Source: Pampus argenteus
Lineage: Eukaryota > Chordata > Actinopteri > Scombriformes > Stromateidae
Assembly: GCA_036937835.1 (NCBI GenBank)
Contig: CM072874.1
Span: 16,126,001-16,190,000 of the forward strand
Direction of reading: 5' to 3'
DNA length: 64,000 bases
Below are positions 12,601 to 26,200 of the stretch, one piece after another. Numbering within the stretch: position 1 is the stretch's first letter; every line of letters starts with the position of its first letter. The position numbers and the translations under genes are program-made. Under the pieces are notes generated by a model that was given only the letters and a program-made list of their open reading frames with translations, had not been told where the DNA came from and did no database searches.

Positions 12601-14777
12601 TGTGGTATTTGATTTCCATTCATAGTGGTTACACACAATACAATAAAAGAGGCTGTATATTTATAGCTCCCTGGGAAAATCTTTTTAAGGATAATCACTT
12701 ACAACTACTACTGTATAACCTTCATAATCCAGTGGTGAGTGGATTATCTCACTAAATATGAGCTTTATTGAACTGTAGGCAGATGAGAGACTAGATGAAA
12801 AGACCACCAACCTGTCCGTCATGCGAGACCAGGCACAGGAGAAATGGCACAATAAAAAAATACTTGAGAGCAGATCCAAATAACGTTTAGTTATATCTGA
12901 ATTTCTACCAGATTCAGATATAATTTGTACTTGTGTGAAATGACAGAGCAGTTAAAGACGGCTTTTTAATTCAGTTTAATCCAAGCAATCAAGCTGCTTG
13001 TGCATAGCTGTCTTGGTAATCTTGATGAGTGATCTGTCTGTCTATGGAGAAACAAAGAAAGCATTGGAGCTGCAGACAGGAGCCCTGCACGACATATCCT
13101 TAATAAAAATCAAGAGACCTATAGAGCATTTTTAGAAACCTACAATTTAAGGCTTCATTTGATACTAAACTGTCAAGTAAGTAAAAAGAAAAACAATTTG
13201 GTTTGCAGATATTAGACTGATTTTACATAGGTGGGCAATACTACTGTGGGAGGGAGTTGCATAAAATGATTGATGAGAAATTGATTCAGGATATGCCACT
13301 TGAGTCAGCATCAGTTGGGGCTAAAGACTACAATGTTTAAAAAAGGGAAAAATGTAGAGGTGTGGAGTTAGAAAGAAACAAGGTTACCAGACCTCTGTAG
13401 CCAGAGGATAGTGGCTTGAGGCTGCATTAGCCACTGCTAGCAAAACAAACCTGAATCTCCATTTGAATTGTCAGCAGTTGAGTTGCATTGTGAATTCGTG
13501 GAACCGAAAAGACCACATCTCTGGCTGCTGTATCAATTCTGATCTATTCAATGTTACAGGAGTGCAATGCTTAATTGGTGGAGTACTTGTTTAAGGTGGC
13601 ACCTTTCAAATGTAGTAGCCATCTTGACTGGAAGATCATTTTAAGACATACAAAGTTTATCACTGACTAATAGGTACATTCAATGCTAATGTGGTAAAAC
13701 AGTAATGTACTGAAAAATGTTTATACTTATACTATACAGCAAATTGCTTCCCTTTAATTTTCCAAGTAACACTATAGTGAAGAAACGATAACAAATGATA
13801 CACAAATGAACATCCTCATGGCTGGTACCTCATGTGTTGGACTTGATTTGTGCGGACTGAGGTGGGTGTCAGACTTGGGGGTGAGGTGTGTGGTCTCTGA
13901 CTTGCTGGAGGAAGAGGCTGACTTGCTGACGCTGATGGTGGGCAGCTCTCGATGCTTGGTGACAGGCGAGCGCTCCACCCTGGACAGACCTGCGGCGTGG
14001 GGAGTGGCCCCCATCCGTAACGCAGTGGCCACATCTAGCAGGAGAGAGAGAGAGAGAGAGAGAGAAGAGGATAATGCATAATCCACGACTTTAACGGACC
14101 ACACCAGCCCTCTCACTGATAACCTGGTTGAATCCATGAGCAGCTAGGTGGGTGAGGTCACTGGTTGACATGCAGGAGGCTCAAGGTTGAACCTGGCTGA
14201 TTAAACAGTAGAGGAAAAATCCTCCCTCCATCTGTCTGAGGTCAGAGGTCACACTAACCTTGTGGCAACGTGTGTCAGACCAGCACAGCTAAGGGGCTTA
14301 ACTGGTTCCACAGACATTTCTCACCTCAGCCCGTGAGCAATGACCCTCATGTGATTGTGAGAACTCTAGACAAGCTCTGTTACAGTGTTGGACAGTGACG
14401 GACGGTGTGGGTGAGATGACAAGTTAGAGCATGCCGTGCTTTTGTGACAGTGCCCAACACATATGAGTAACGGAGACAGAAAGAGTACCGAGCAGATCAT
14501 TACCCTCAGGGCAGGAGAGAGTGTCACCTCCCTCTAGACTCCAGAAGGCTATTTCACCCAGAGACACCATATCCCATGAGCCACCAGTGCAGTCTAAAAA
14601 CACATGAGCGTAGGAGAAAGAGGTTGGATATATCTGTGGGACACATACAGTAGTAAAGATTTGGACTGTTTCTATTAATGTGGCTGCGGCTGGGTTTACA
14701 TTATAATGGATATTCTAGGAACGTTGCTTGTTCAGTGAAAACGTATTTAAAACGCTTGTGCCTTCATTTCACACTGT

Positions 14778-14824
<47 letters not shown>

Positions 14825-17205
14825 ACACACACAAAAAGAAAGCTGAAAGATATAGAGATACAGATTTTCCATGCCATGCTTTATGCCAGGGGTTGATTCC
14901 TCTTTTAGTGATAAATTGTTTTTTTGGAACTAGAATAATCCAAAAACATGAGCAAAGATTATATACTGTGAAAGTTGATTTATGGTTAGACAATGATTTA
15001 ACTACCAGAGTATCTTGAAACAAGAGAATAAGGCAGACAGTTTGAGTCTTTATGTAGTTTATGTTGTGGGAGTCCCTTCAAAACACATGGCTGATAACCT
15101 GGTTAATTAATTTCCTTTTAAAGCAATAATGCAAGAAAAAGTGCAAAGAATCATCTGAAGTACAGCTACAGTAATTCATGTAACAAAACTGTAATAACAA
15201 CTATTCTCTCAACTGCTAAGTTTGTAGTGGGGGAGCTTACCTCGCTCTGTAGTCAGCCCCAACCCGTTGGTCAGAACAGAGAGGCTGGGATTGTTAAGGA
15301 GGCTGGAGCCAGCAATGTCCACCTTTGAGGCCTGCAGTCGAAACTTCTCCAATTCTTGGGACAGCAAGCCAAACTGTTCGCTCTGGCTGCGGCATTTCTC
15401 CTCCAGGTCTCGTACCTTTGACTGCGTAACAAACATGGAGAACAGACATACAGTGAAAACCCAGTTAAAAAAAAAACAACAGTGACATGGAATAAGGAAA
15501 TCCACCTCTCCACATCTTTATGTAAGCTTATATATCATCAATTTGTGATATGAAGTGCTATACTTTACTTTTCTTGTTTTTAAGCAATAAAGCAATGTGC
15601 TTTATTAAATATAAAAACAAGTGAGTTTGCTTTGCTTACTAGGCTTATTAAGTAGTATGTGAACACTAGGTGTGTTTTAAGGTGGATTTCTGCTTTAAAT
15701 AAATCTCAAATAGTTTATTTTTACATATCAGTCATGTGGAAGGGTCTAACCCTGTAAAAGCAAACAAAGGTAAGCTTCTTTATGTATAATCAGTGTCTTG
15801 CAGAAACCTTTTATACCTACATGGCCACTTTATTGGTATTATGGAAAACGTTTTTTTTATCATTGATGTACAGACATGTTTGATGCATACAATTTATACA
15901 TGTATAAATTATGTAAGATATAAGCAGTGCACTGTAAAATGTGTCATTGCAATATAAGATCAGGCTTCTGCAAGACAGAGAATACAAACTGTCACTGAAA
16001 CATTTGTTACAAGCTACAAACACAAATTACAAGGAATTACAGGATCAGTGGGCAGAAAAGGGGAAGGAAGGTAGTTTTATGATAAGATAGGACACAGGAG
16101 TAAAATTCAGAGATAGATAAGTAGCATAAGTAAGAGGTTATATGCTGTGCTTCTGTCTTACATTGCATCCACTTTAATGAAACCAATAGGCAGCATACTA
16201 CAGAGACTTTCTATGTGACTGATTTCACTTCCGGTTGTGTTGTGGTTTCCTGGCAGCTTCTGCACGAAACTGTCTACACAACATTTCCTGTTCACCTATG
16301 CAAAGCCTCATCTGTAGTCATCGAGCTACATCGTTATCTACTTGCACACACTGAGCTGAGGTGGTCATGTACTAAAACACAGATTAAATTAAAGTGTATC
16401 AATTATAAATGCTCAGCTACACACAGCAATCTGCCTCAGTGATGTGTGGGTATATACAAAAGGAAACCTCAGTGTAATGTGATGAAATAATTAGCCAACG
16501 TGATAAGCATGATAACTGTGCTCAGTGCAGCTGGGAGTGATAACTGAACGAACTGATTTACACACACTTTGAAATCCTAAAAGAATGGCATCGGCCTCTG
16601 TGGCTACATGAAGCTTTTATTAAAGATGGTTTTACAGTTATTATTAAAGAGGAGTCACTCCTGCCTCTAACTTCTTGTGTATGCACAAAACACACACGAT
16701 GTTGTCAACATCCACATACTGAAGGATTTAAATAAAAGTAACCGGGGTTTTGTGGTTCCACCTACAGCACAGGTGTAAGGGTTTTATGACTAGGCTAAAG
16801 GTTAACAGTACCTGCATGCAGTCCAGTGTACTCTGGTTAGCACAAAAAATAACATGAAGGAAAAAGAAGTTTACAAAAGTAAACACATGCTTGTGAAACG
16901 TTCAGTAAACATATGAATAAAGTAGAAACACAGCAGTCCAGGTCGGCAATAGAAATCCTGTCAGGAGCCAACATCACACAGAATGTCTCTTGGCCCTCAG
17001 CAGCCAACACCCACCTTTTAAATGAACACACACACTCCTTATAGTCTTTGAAAATAATGGTTTTAACAGATTGTGAAAAGCAGTGTGTTAACTGTACAAC
17101 AAAGCTTGGGCTTTCTCATAAGGGAAAGAGACTTTCTCCTGTGATGCCTTAGGTTTAAATAGAGACAGAAAGCGAGAGAAACTAAGCAAGAGGAAGGAAA
17201 CAAGC

Positions 17206-17238
<33 letters not shown>

Positions 17239-20200
17239 CAGGAGCAACTATACTCTACCAGCTCCCTCCGCAACACAAGCTGAGTCAACTCCTAAAATAA
17301 AATACAAAATTTATTTAGGAACAAGTTCTTGCAAACAATAATGTGCACATTGTGGTAAATGGAACACAGCCAGCAGACATAAGCAAGAGTCATCAATTGT
17401 GGAAGATGAAGTATGAAGTCTTGCTGACCTAATTTCATCATTCAAAATGAGCAGCCATCCGATTGGCTGCAGATGGACACTTCAACTGTCATTGGCTTTC
17501 TGGATTCATTTTGAATTCACATTGTGTTTACACTCACACCGAGAGCAAGCGTCACACAGTGGCAAGGAAGCCATCTGTTCAATGGCTGCTGTATTCAATG
17601 GTTATGTTTCCAGGCCCAGGAGTGTTACAAAACTGCCAGGTGTTTAGATAAGAATAAAGAACCCGTTGTATTGTACATCCATACCATCTTTTCACTACTA
17701 AGAACAAGGCGAGAATTAAATTCTCTTTTATTCTTTTGTGTTTTGGTACTGTAAGTCATCCTAAACTTTTGAAAGCAAGGCTTCACTGTATGACAACAAA
17801 AGCACTGCATGGTATAAAAGTTTTATTTGCCCTTTTATTTGAGTATCCACAGTGGTGCAATACAAACTCACCTCCAACATCTGAACCACTCCTTCATGTT
17901 CCCTCTTGGCGAATAACTGAGCCTGATGATTCAACAAGACATCAACAAGTTATTAATGCTGGTTATTTGATCATAAAACTTCACAGCGAAGTGAGTTAAT
18001 TCGGTTAGAATTGCTCTGACAAAATGTGATGTTTTATTTGTGCCCAAAGGTTGCCTCCTGCTGGACAAAACCCCCCATTTCCCATAATTAGGCTGAAAAC
18101 AACATGGTGGCCCTAAGGGTTGACACCAGGCTGTGGTTCTTACCCGCTGTAGCCGTTTGATTTCATCCTGTTTGAACTTAAGGATAGCCAGTGCCTGCTC
18201 ATGTTCCAATTCCAGCTGCTGCCTTCGCTCGGCGACCTCTCGCATATGCTGTTCATAGAGGAAAAATGTCAGAATCGTTTCAAGTAGAATTGGCTGAAAG
18301 GGCTGAAATTGAAAATAATCCCTGGAATATCTGACCCCGGCAGTACCTTTAGGACCTGCTCTAGGTTCTCCAGTTTGGCACGGAGTCTCTGGTTCTCCTC
18401 GAGAACTGAATTGTGTTGAGCGGTCACTTCAGAGAGATCTTCCCTCAGCTCCTCATTCTCAGCCCGAGTCTGAGGAACAACACAGACAAGCAGGTTAAAG
18501 GGAAACTGCGGGTTTGTTTGTCAAACCATTCGTCAACATAGGTTGGTGGGTAAGAAAGACAAAGGAAGGAGCTCCACAGGGCAGGGAGACACTGACCTGG
18601 TCGAGCAGCTGTGCCTTCCTCCTGAGGAGATCTGCCTCCTCCTTTAGTTGCTCATTTTTGCCTCGCTCATCCTCAAGCTGGCTCTCCTGTTACAAAACCA
18701 CAAGACAACATTCAGATAAAGCCGAGGAAATCCATGTCTCCTAAGTTATCATTTTGTCCACTGTGGCACTGCTTTTAACCAGACTGGAGGGCTGCCAGGG
18801 AGCATAAGAGAAGGAAATACTGGAGCAAGAAGATTGCTTACCAAATCCAGACATCTCTTCTGTCGCTTCTTTACTTCATGCTCGAGGTTTTCACATTCTT
18901 TTCTCTTCTTGCTCAGCTCACTTTCCTGAACCGACAACGATAACAAAGCAAAGATAGTTATGCTGAATCTTTATTTTGTAACCTGATAGAACTGAAACTA
19001 GTCCTTTTTCATTTGGCTTTGACCAAAACAAACACAGATATATTGTGTAAGAGCAAATCCATGAAAAACAATATGTAATATAAATGATAAATTATTTGTT
19101 GAAACTATTTCATTTACAGTTTGCAATGACGAATATATTGGCTTTAGTTTCCATATTGACCTCTGACACAATAGCAGTGAGGTATTACAAAGCTTAGCAT
19201 GCTTTAATTATTCTAAATGCAGCTTACATGTAGGACCAGCATAAGAGAAATCAGCTTATTTCAGTGTGGCCACAGGACCTCAATCAAGTATTACCACTCG
19301 GAGTGTGTGTGTGGGCGGGATAGGGGGCACAGAACAGACTGGCTAATTGCAGACCACCAGCAGCTGACTGGAAGAGATGCCATACTCCCACCAGTAATGA
19401 TACAGCAAAACAATAAGGATAATTAAAATGCAGTCTGTGGTCTGATTTGCTTGATTGTGTGTATCGGTCACAGCATTACAGCATCACAACAAGCCAGGAT
19501 GCTCCGTTGTATAGTCGACTAACGACTGTGAAGCTAACGGAGTTGTTCATTTGCGGTGAGTCCAACTTAATGGATTTGATTGTTAATCTCCTCGTGTGCT
19601 AACTCTGTACTGTCTGTTGGCTCAAAGAGGGTGTAGATACATATAAGCAATTCTTCGCTACACTTTCCCAATCTTGTTTTTTATTGTAGCTTTAACCTTG
19701 CACTGGATTAGGGCTACAACTAATGATTATTTTCATTATGGATTCATATTTTCTCTATCAATCGATTAGATGTTCGGTCTATAAAATGTCAGAAAATGGT
19801 GAAACATGAGGATACATGTCCATCACCCAAAACCCCAAATGATGTCCTAAAACTAACCAAAATCCAAAAGATACTCAGTTTGCTATTTTATAAATATTAA
19901 TATAAAATAAAAATGAATAAAAATTCACATTAGAGATGCTGGAAGCAGCCAGACTTTCCTCTCAGATTAAAATTATATACTTGTTCATTCCCTTCATAAT
20001 TTTGTAGCTCCTTATTGAAGTGAGTGTGCTGAGTGTACAGAAATTCTGCATTAAAGCAAACCATGTGCATGCATTTTGGAGATGGGAATTTAAAAATCAG
20101 CATAGTTTAGAAAATACAATGCAACACTTGCGCATATTAATTATGACCTGCTCAACTAAAAGAAGCTGAAAATCAAAATGCTGCTGACACAGCTGTGACA

Positions 20201-23200
20201 GCAGCGAGGGTAGCTTAGATATGACCTAGATAGACAGATACAAATCTCAATCATGAAAACACAACAATGGCATGTGCATGGTTCAATGAAGGTTGCAAAC
20301 CGTAGGATGTTTTTATTTTATTTGCCATCGCGTACAACAAGTACACATAAATGTGCTAACAGCAAACAAAACAATTCATGTCAAATTAATTAATGTCTAA
20401 AATATCCATCCTAACAAGAAAGTCAATACACAGCTAAGTGGGAATATGGTCCCACTTGTAGAATCAGCAAGGCCAATGTGCTATTTTTCATGTTTCCAAG
20501 GGACAAGATCAAAATAATCCCAACATTACATAACAAATCTGGTGATAGTTTATTTTTCTTTTTTTTTTTCCTTTAGTGTTAGTCGGCTCAGTCACATCTC
20601 TGAATTCAAGCTCTGGTTTCACATGAAAAGCAATGCAAAGTAGATAGCAAAGCTCAATCCCCGCAATTAGGCACAATATGCAGTTGAGAGATGTGTAGGA
20701 CTGTTTGAAAGGATTGACTTGAAAGCCGTGCTGATCACATTTAGTGACCCTCTGCATTACTAACCCTGTAATTTTAGCAACGACGAGTGATACACCATCA
20801 TTTGTACATTTTATTTAATAATATAAAGAGAGATTTCATTAAACTGCTTTCATGAGCAATTGTGTCCTCATGAAAGCATCAATATTAAACTGGCTCTCAA
20901 ACTGAAAAAATAAATCCAAAGCGTGTCATGTTAAAATAGAAAAATGTTGTAGTCTGAATGTTGCCCTGCATGAAGTATCAGCTCAGTATTAAACTAGATG
21001 CACTCACCAGAAAATGTAGGTGCTGCTCCTCTGTGTGTTCCTCCTGATGGGAGGGGGTCGGGCTGAGGCCCGGTGGGGGCGTCACTCGTAGCCCCGACTC
21101 CTCCTCCTCTCCGGGAGTCTTCTCACACCTGGATGGAGCTTCATCTAATGCCACACACGGGGTCTCTCCTACAACCTGGCAGGGGCAGAGAGAATCATTA
21201 AGTCAGTCATCTTACGTTTACAGAGATACTCTTAAATAGCCAAGATACTGCACTACAACGTTTCTGTTCTTATCAAGAAAACATGACCACAAAGCAAATG
21301 TATAATTGTTATACCATACGGTAACACTTAACATTACACCTCCCACTGTGAGCAAGGGATTAGCAGCAAGCCTTCTTCCCAGTGGTCCAACTACAATCAA
21401 TGAATAATCCAGGGGGAATCCCTCTAGCCTGCAACATGACTAGAGCACATTAGCAGGAAGCCGTCCTTTCTAATTAGGCTGCGTGTAGCGGCTTGAATGT
21501 TTCAGTGAGCTATTTTTCTTAACCAATTACGATTTGAGTAGGAGTTTTATAATCATTTATAGAAATGATATGATCCATCTAACTGAGATCCAGGTGGGTG
21601 GGGGACAGGCTGAGATCGGTCAAGGGTTAAGAGTCAGGAATCAGCATCTAAATTTAGAGCAAACCTACTTATGCTCAGAGTAAAACTATGCTAGTGCAGC
21701 CAAGGCCATGACCCAATAACGGGATCAAAGACGCTCGGCCACGTGCTGCAAAAGAGCTCTCTTCTTTACATTGTCAGTCCTGAAAAGACATATGACTCAA
21801 GACTTCAGGCGCAGTTTCAACACCGATTGAAGAAAGGATTTCTCTAGGACTGTTCATATACTGTACCAACAAGTTCTATGTAGAGATACTGTTAAGCAAG
21901 CCAAAATCCAGACAACAAACAACTGGATAGGTTGCAAAAAAATTATAAGAATTAGTATCATAACATGATTAACCTCCCCTGTTAAAAAAAAGAGCGATAC
22001 TAAAGAGGCTGAAACTGAAATATGAGATGACTTGAACAGAAAAAAGAATTGACCTTTGGCTGATGTGCGCAGTCGTCGCTGACAGAATGGCTTCAATGGA
22101 CAACAACCCTTCTCATTGGTGTAATTTAACACTATATACACCAAGATATCCATTTCCAAGCCTACTTTAACTTCATCATGTACGTTACTGCTATTCAAAA
22201 GTGAAACGATTTCTGGCGCCGTACTGATCCGTCTGTCCGTTAAATGTTACAGAAGATAACTCAGTGTGGCGCTTCAGCACCAAATCGCTGAAATGTCTGT
22301 GAAGTTAAGCAAGGCTTTCCCAGGTTTATCTTTTGGACAGGAGACCAGATGGCGTTAGTAGTGGTAACGAAAGGCCAGCAGGAGGCACTAATTCCGTTGG
22401 CCCCTGTACAAAAGCAGCACACAGGCGTGGGGGCTTTAAACAATTGCTTTGATTATTTTGTTTTTGTACCCGATTCCTCTTTGGGGACATTAAAGATTCT
22501 GTCACATGTATTACAAGTGCAGATGAGCCAGATCATCCCCAGCACCTTTGGTCAGTCATGGTTAAACCAATCAGTCTACTTGGGAGTCTTGATTAGCTTG
22601 TAGCATTTGTGTGTGGAGTTAACGTATTCGTAACGTTGGCCAAGATAAAATCCCTAAGAAATGTAAACAAACCCACCCTTTTTAAATCATTATTACTACT
22701 TTTGCAGCTGTTTTCATTTTCTTAACTTTCCATACATAGTACATTTTGTAAAGGGAATGCAGGGCGCTCACAATGAGTTCAAAGCAAACATAATCAGGGT
22801 TCAGGCGACGTGTGATATAATTCTGACATCGTTTTGACGAATAGGCACACAGGGGGAATATTACATAATGCCTCATTTATACAATGTTATGAGGAATAAA
22901 GGGACTGTCATAGCGAGCATTAGACCAGGGCTTAGGCTATTATGAATCATTTCAAAAGGTTCATGTGCCAACACACTAACTTAACAAAACTGGTCATTTC
23001 ACTGGGTCACAGTGCAGTGTTTGAAGCTAAATGCTTTCAAATTATATATCTTACATTTTATTTCTTTCAAACAGCTGCACCTGACATTAAAACAAACAAA
23101 CACATGTTTATGCGTTCCTATAGTTAAGTAAAACTGTTTACATTCTGAATAAAATAGAAAACATAGAACTTGACCAAAAAACGGATTATATTTAAACATT

Positions 23201-26200
23201 ATCTTACATTTTACGTCATGCATGCCTGACATACCGTGGCAAAATTATAATATAATTGCAAAAAATGAAACAATTATCTTATTGTCCAGCATATTAGCAA
23301 ATGCATGTTGTTGTTTTTTTACATTAGCTGAAAGGGCTATGCTGGCACAAAAACAACAACACAACAACTGCCATTTTATTTCACATTGACTACAGTGAGA
23401 CGATGTGGCAGTCTGAAAACCACTTAGTACTACAAAATATGGACAGAGTTGGTCTCATTTTATCTCTGAGTAGTAACAGAAGTGGTTCTTGTTCGAGTTC
23501 AAATTTTCCATATAATTTTTCATGTGATTTTGATCAGATGAAATGTTAACTTCTTCTTATTGTTTAATTTTATGTGTAAATAGAATACATTTAGAGTCCC
23601 TAAAGGACCAACTGGCGTCAACACCAGACATTTTTATTATATAATTTTCAAATTAGGAATTGGCTATACGTTAAATAGATAAGTCATCCTGTATATTAAC
23701 AAGAATTTTGTGCATTGTGCATGACTTGGCCTTACAAACAATCAGTGTATCTAAATTATTATCCAAGTATGATTACATGTGTGTGAAAGTGAAAATATGT
23801 TACAAATATGCTCTTATAATCAATTGGTTCCTGCTGTGAAATAGTCTCATCAGGCTGATGTCCCGTTTAGAGTTAAACAAATTTAGTAGTTACCTACTAA
23901 AGTTACAGTCTTGTGCAAAACTTCCTGTTTGTGTTACTGTCCCTCCACCCCAGTGACTGTCTGTGGAAACAGAAAGAAGGAATTCTACACTAATTAATTA
24001 GACCATAACTTTGGTGGGTGCCTACTTGATTTGTCTCAGACTGCTGAAGCCTAATACTGGCTTCAAATGAACTTTAGGATGCATTTTATGCTGATACGTT
24101 TCTCAATATTGGTATTTTATTTAACAGTATAGATCAATCAGTACAACATGTCATGTTGTGTTTTCTGGACAGGAAGTTATTTAGTATGTATTTAGATCAC
24201 TTCCTGTGCATTGTAAATGCCATGTCTGCACAGGCATTCAAACACATTTGATCTGCAAATACATGTTATCGCTGTGGCCGCTGGAACGCTTGATCCCTGA
24301 ATTACAACTTGAACACATATGCTTATTAAGTCAATGTATGATGATTAGAAGTACATATTTGATTTAGGCATACCTGTTTAGTAAAATGTACAATTATTAT
24401 AATTTAGCTAAGTGTATAATTACGATAAAAGACTAGGAAGTTGAGGAATAATTCAAGCGTCATTACAGGTTCTACTCCCTGTATTCCGTTCATATTTTAT
24501 ATCAGCCCAGATTTTCAGATTGACTTTACAGACTACAGCTGATGGTCTGTTGGCTTGATTGGCTTATAGCAGATGAAAAATAATGTACAGCAGAGAACAG
24601 TAGGTATTGGTTAAAGGAGATCGCAGCCTCCTTTCGTCTCATCTTCACTCGTGATTTTCACAAATGTGCATGTGTCAGAAAATTAATGATGTAAAAGGTT
24701 CTTTACATGATATTAGTGTGCTTGATAAAAAATGTCTCTCAGTCCTAGTGATAAATACTTTACTTGGACTAAACTACTGGAGCCTAGGAGGTGTGGCAGA
24801 ACTGATCTAAAAATAATGACATGTCATGGCGCATGCATACTGAAAAATGCAATAAATATTAAAGGAATGTATATTGTAAACAAGAAACAAATATCCCGCT
24901 GGAAGTGTTAAGACACTCATCATCAATAAATGGCCTGATGTAGGATGCTGCCAAATCTGTCCTCATGATGACTGTTCGGGGCACAGCGGGCGCTGCTGCG
25001 TGTGCTTTTCTCAGAAGTCTTTGCTCATAGGTTCACCTCTACCTGCACACCGCTTCACACTATGAGATGCCACTGTGTACACTTCACACTGATGTGGTCC
25101 CACGTATGCTAAAGGATCAAGTACACCCTGGGCCCATGCGTACTAAAGCAGGGTCAGATCCCATTCAGCAGGCCCTGAATGCCATAAGCACATTGGTGTA
25201 ATCCCTGCAGACTACTGAAACGGGTAACTGGATCACTTCTTTTAAAAGCACCTTAATGGATTGGCCTGGCCGTTGATTTTCTTTTTAATACGGAGCATAT
25301 CGATGTCCACCAACCAAACGCTCTGCCACCCTGTCACTAAGTCAGTCTGTCTAAATTCTACATCTGGAAGCTCCAAATTCTGACTGTTATAAAACTGGGT
25401 TTCTGACAGTCTGCCCTTGACTAGGCCTCATGCAGGTCCTGTCTTTCACATATGTAAGAAAGTGGCAGTATATCACAGATAGGGGTGGGATTTACCACAG
25501 GATTTAATGAAATGAATATTAAAAAAAACAACAGCTATGAGACTTTAAAGAAAAATCCCCTTAGCTGCGAGTCATATTGTAATACCAACACAGGGCATGT
25601 AGGCTAACATATTATTAATCTTTTAAAGCTTTTCATTTTTACATGGAATACAAATGCAACACCCACTGCCTTGAGCCAATTCTCTCACACTCCCGATTCA
25701 TCATGACACTGATTCGTTTTCAGCATTAAGTCTTGAGTTCTGCACCGCTTCAGTCTCACATCCAGACGGACACGTATGAGGTTAGCTGAGGAGAACTACG
25801 ATGGACCACTGGCACCTACACATACAGACAACAAAACTCATAAGATGACCTACCCCTTTCGTGTGATCTGTGGCAACGTCAAGGCTTCCCTTGGCCTGCT
25901 AGTTATCCAGAGCAGGGCGAGATAAAAAAGTCTTTAGTGCGGCTGGAGTCTTACCTTCCACCCAAAACCCTCTCACCGCTGCCACAGCAACAGAGAGCGG
26001 ATTACTGGACTGGACTGTACCATTCTGTTGTTAGAGGGGATTAGAGTTCACACAACATGGCCCCTTTCTGGGTGTGCGCGTGCCACTGTGAGTGCGTGTG
26101 TGCGTCCCACAAACGAGAGATTACCACAATCGGCATTCTCATATGAGCTTCACAGGGAGAATTTACTCTACTTCACAGGCAGTACAAAATTGTACGCACA

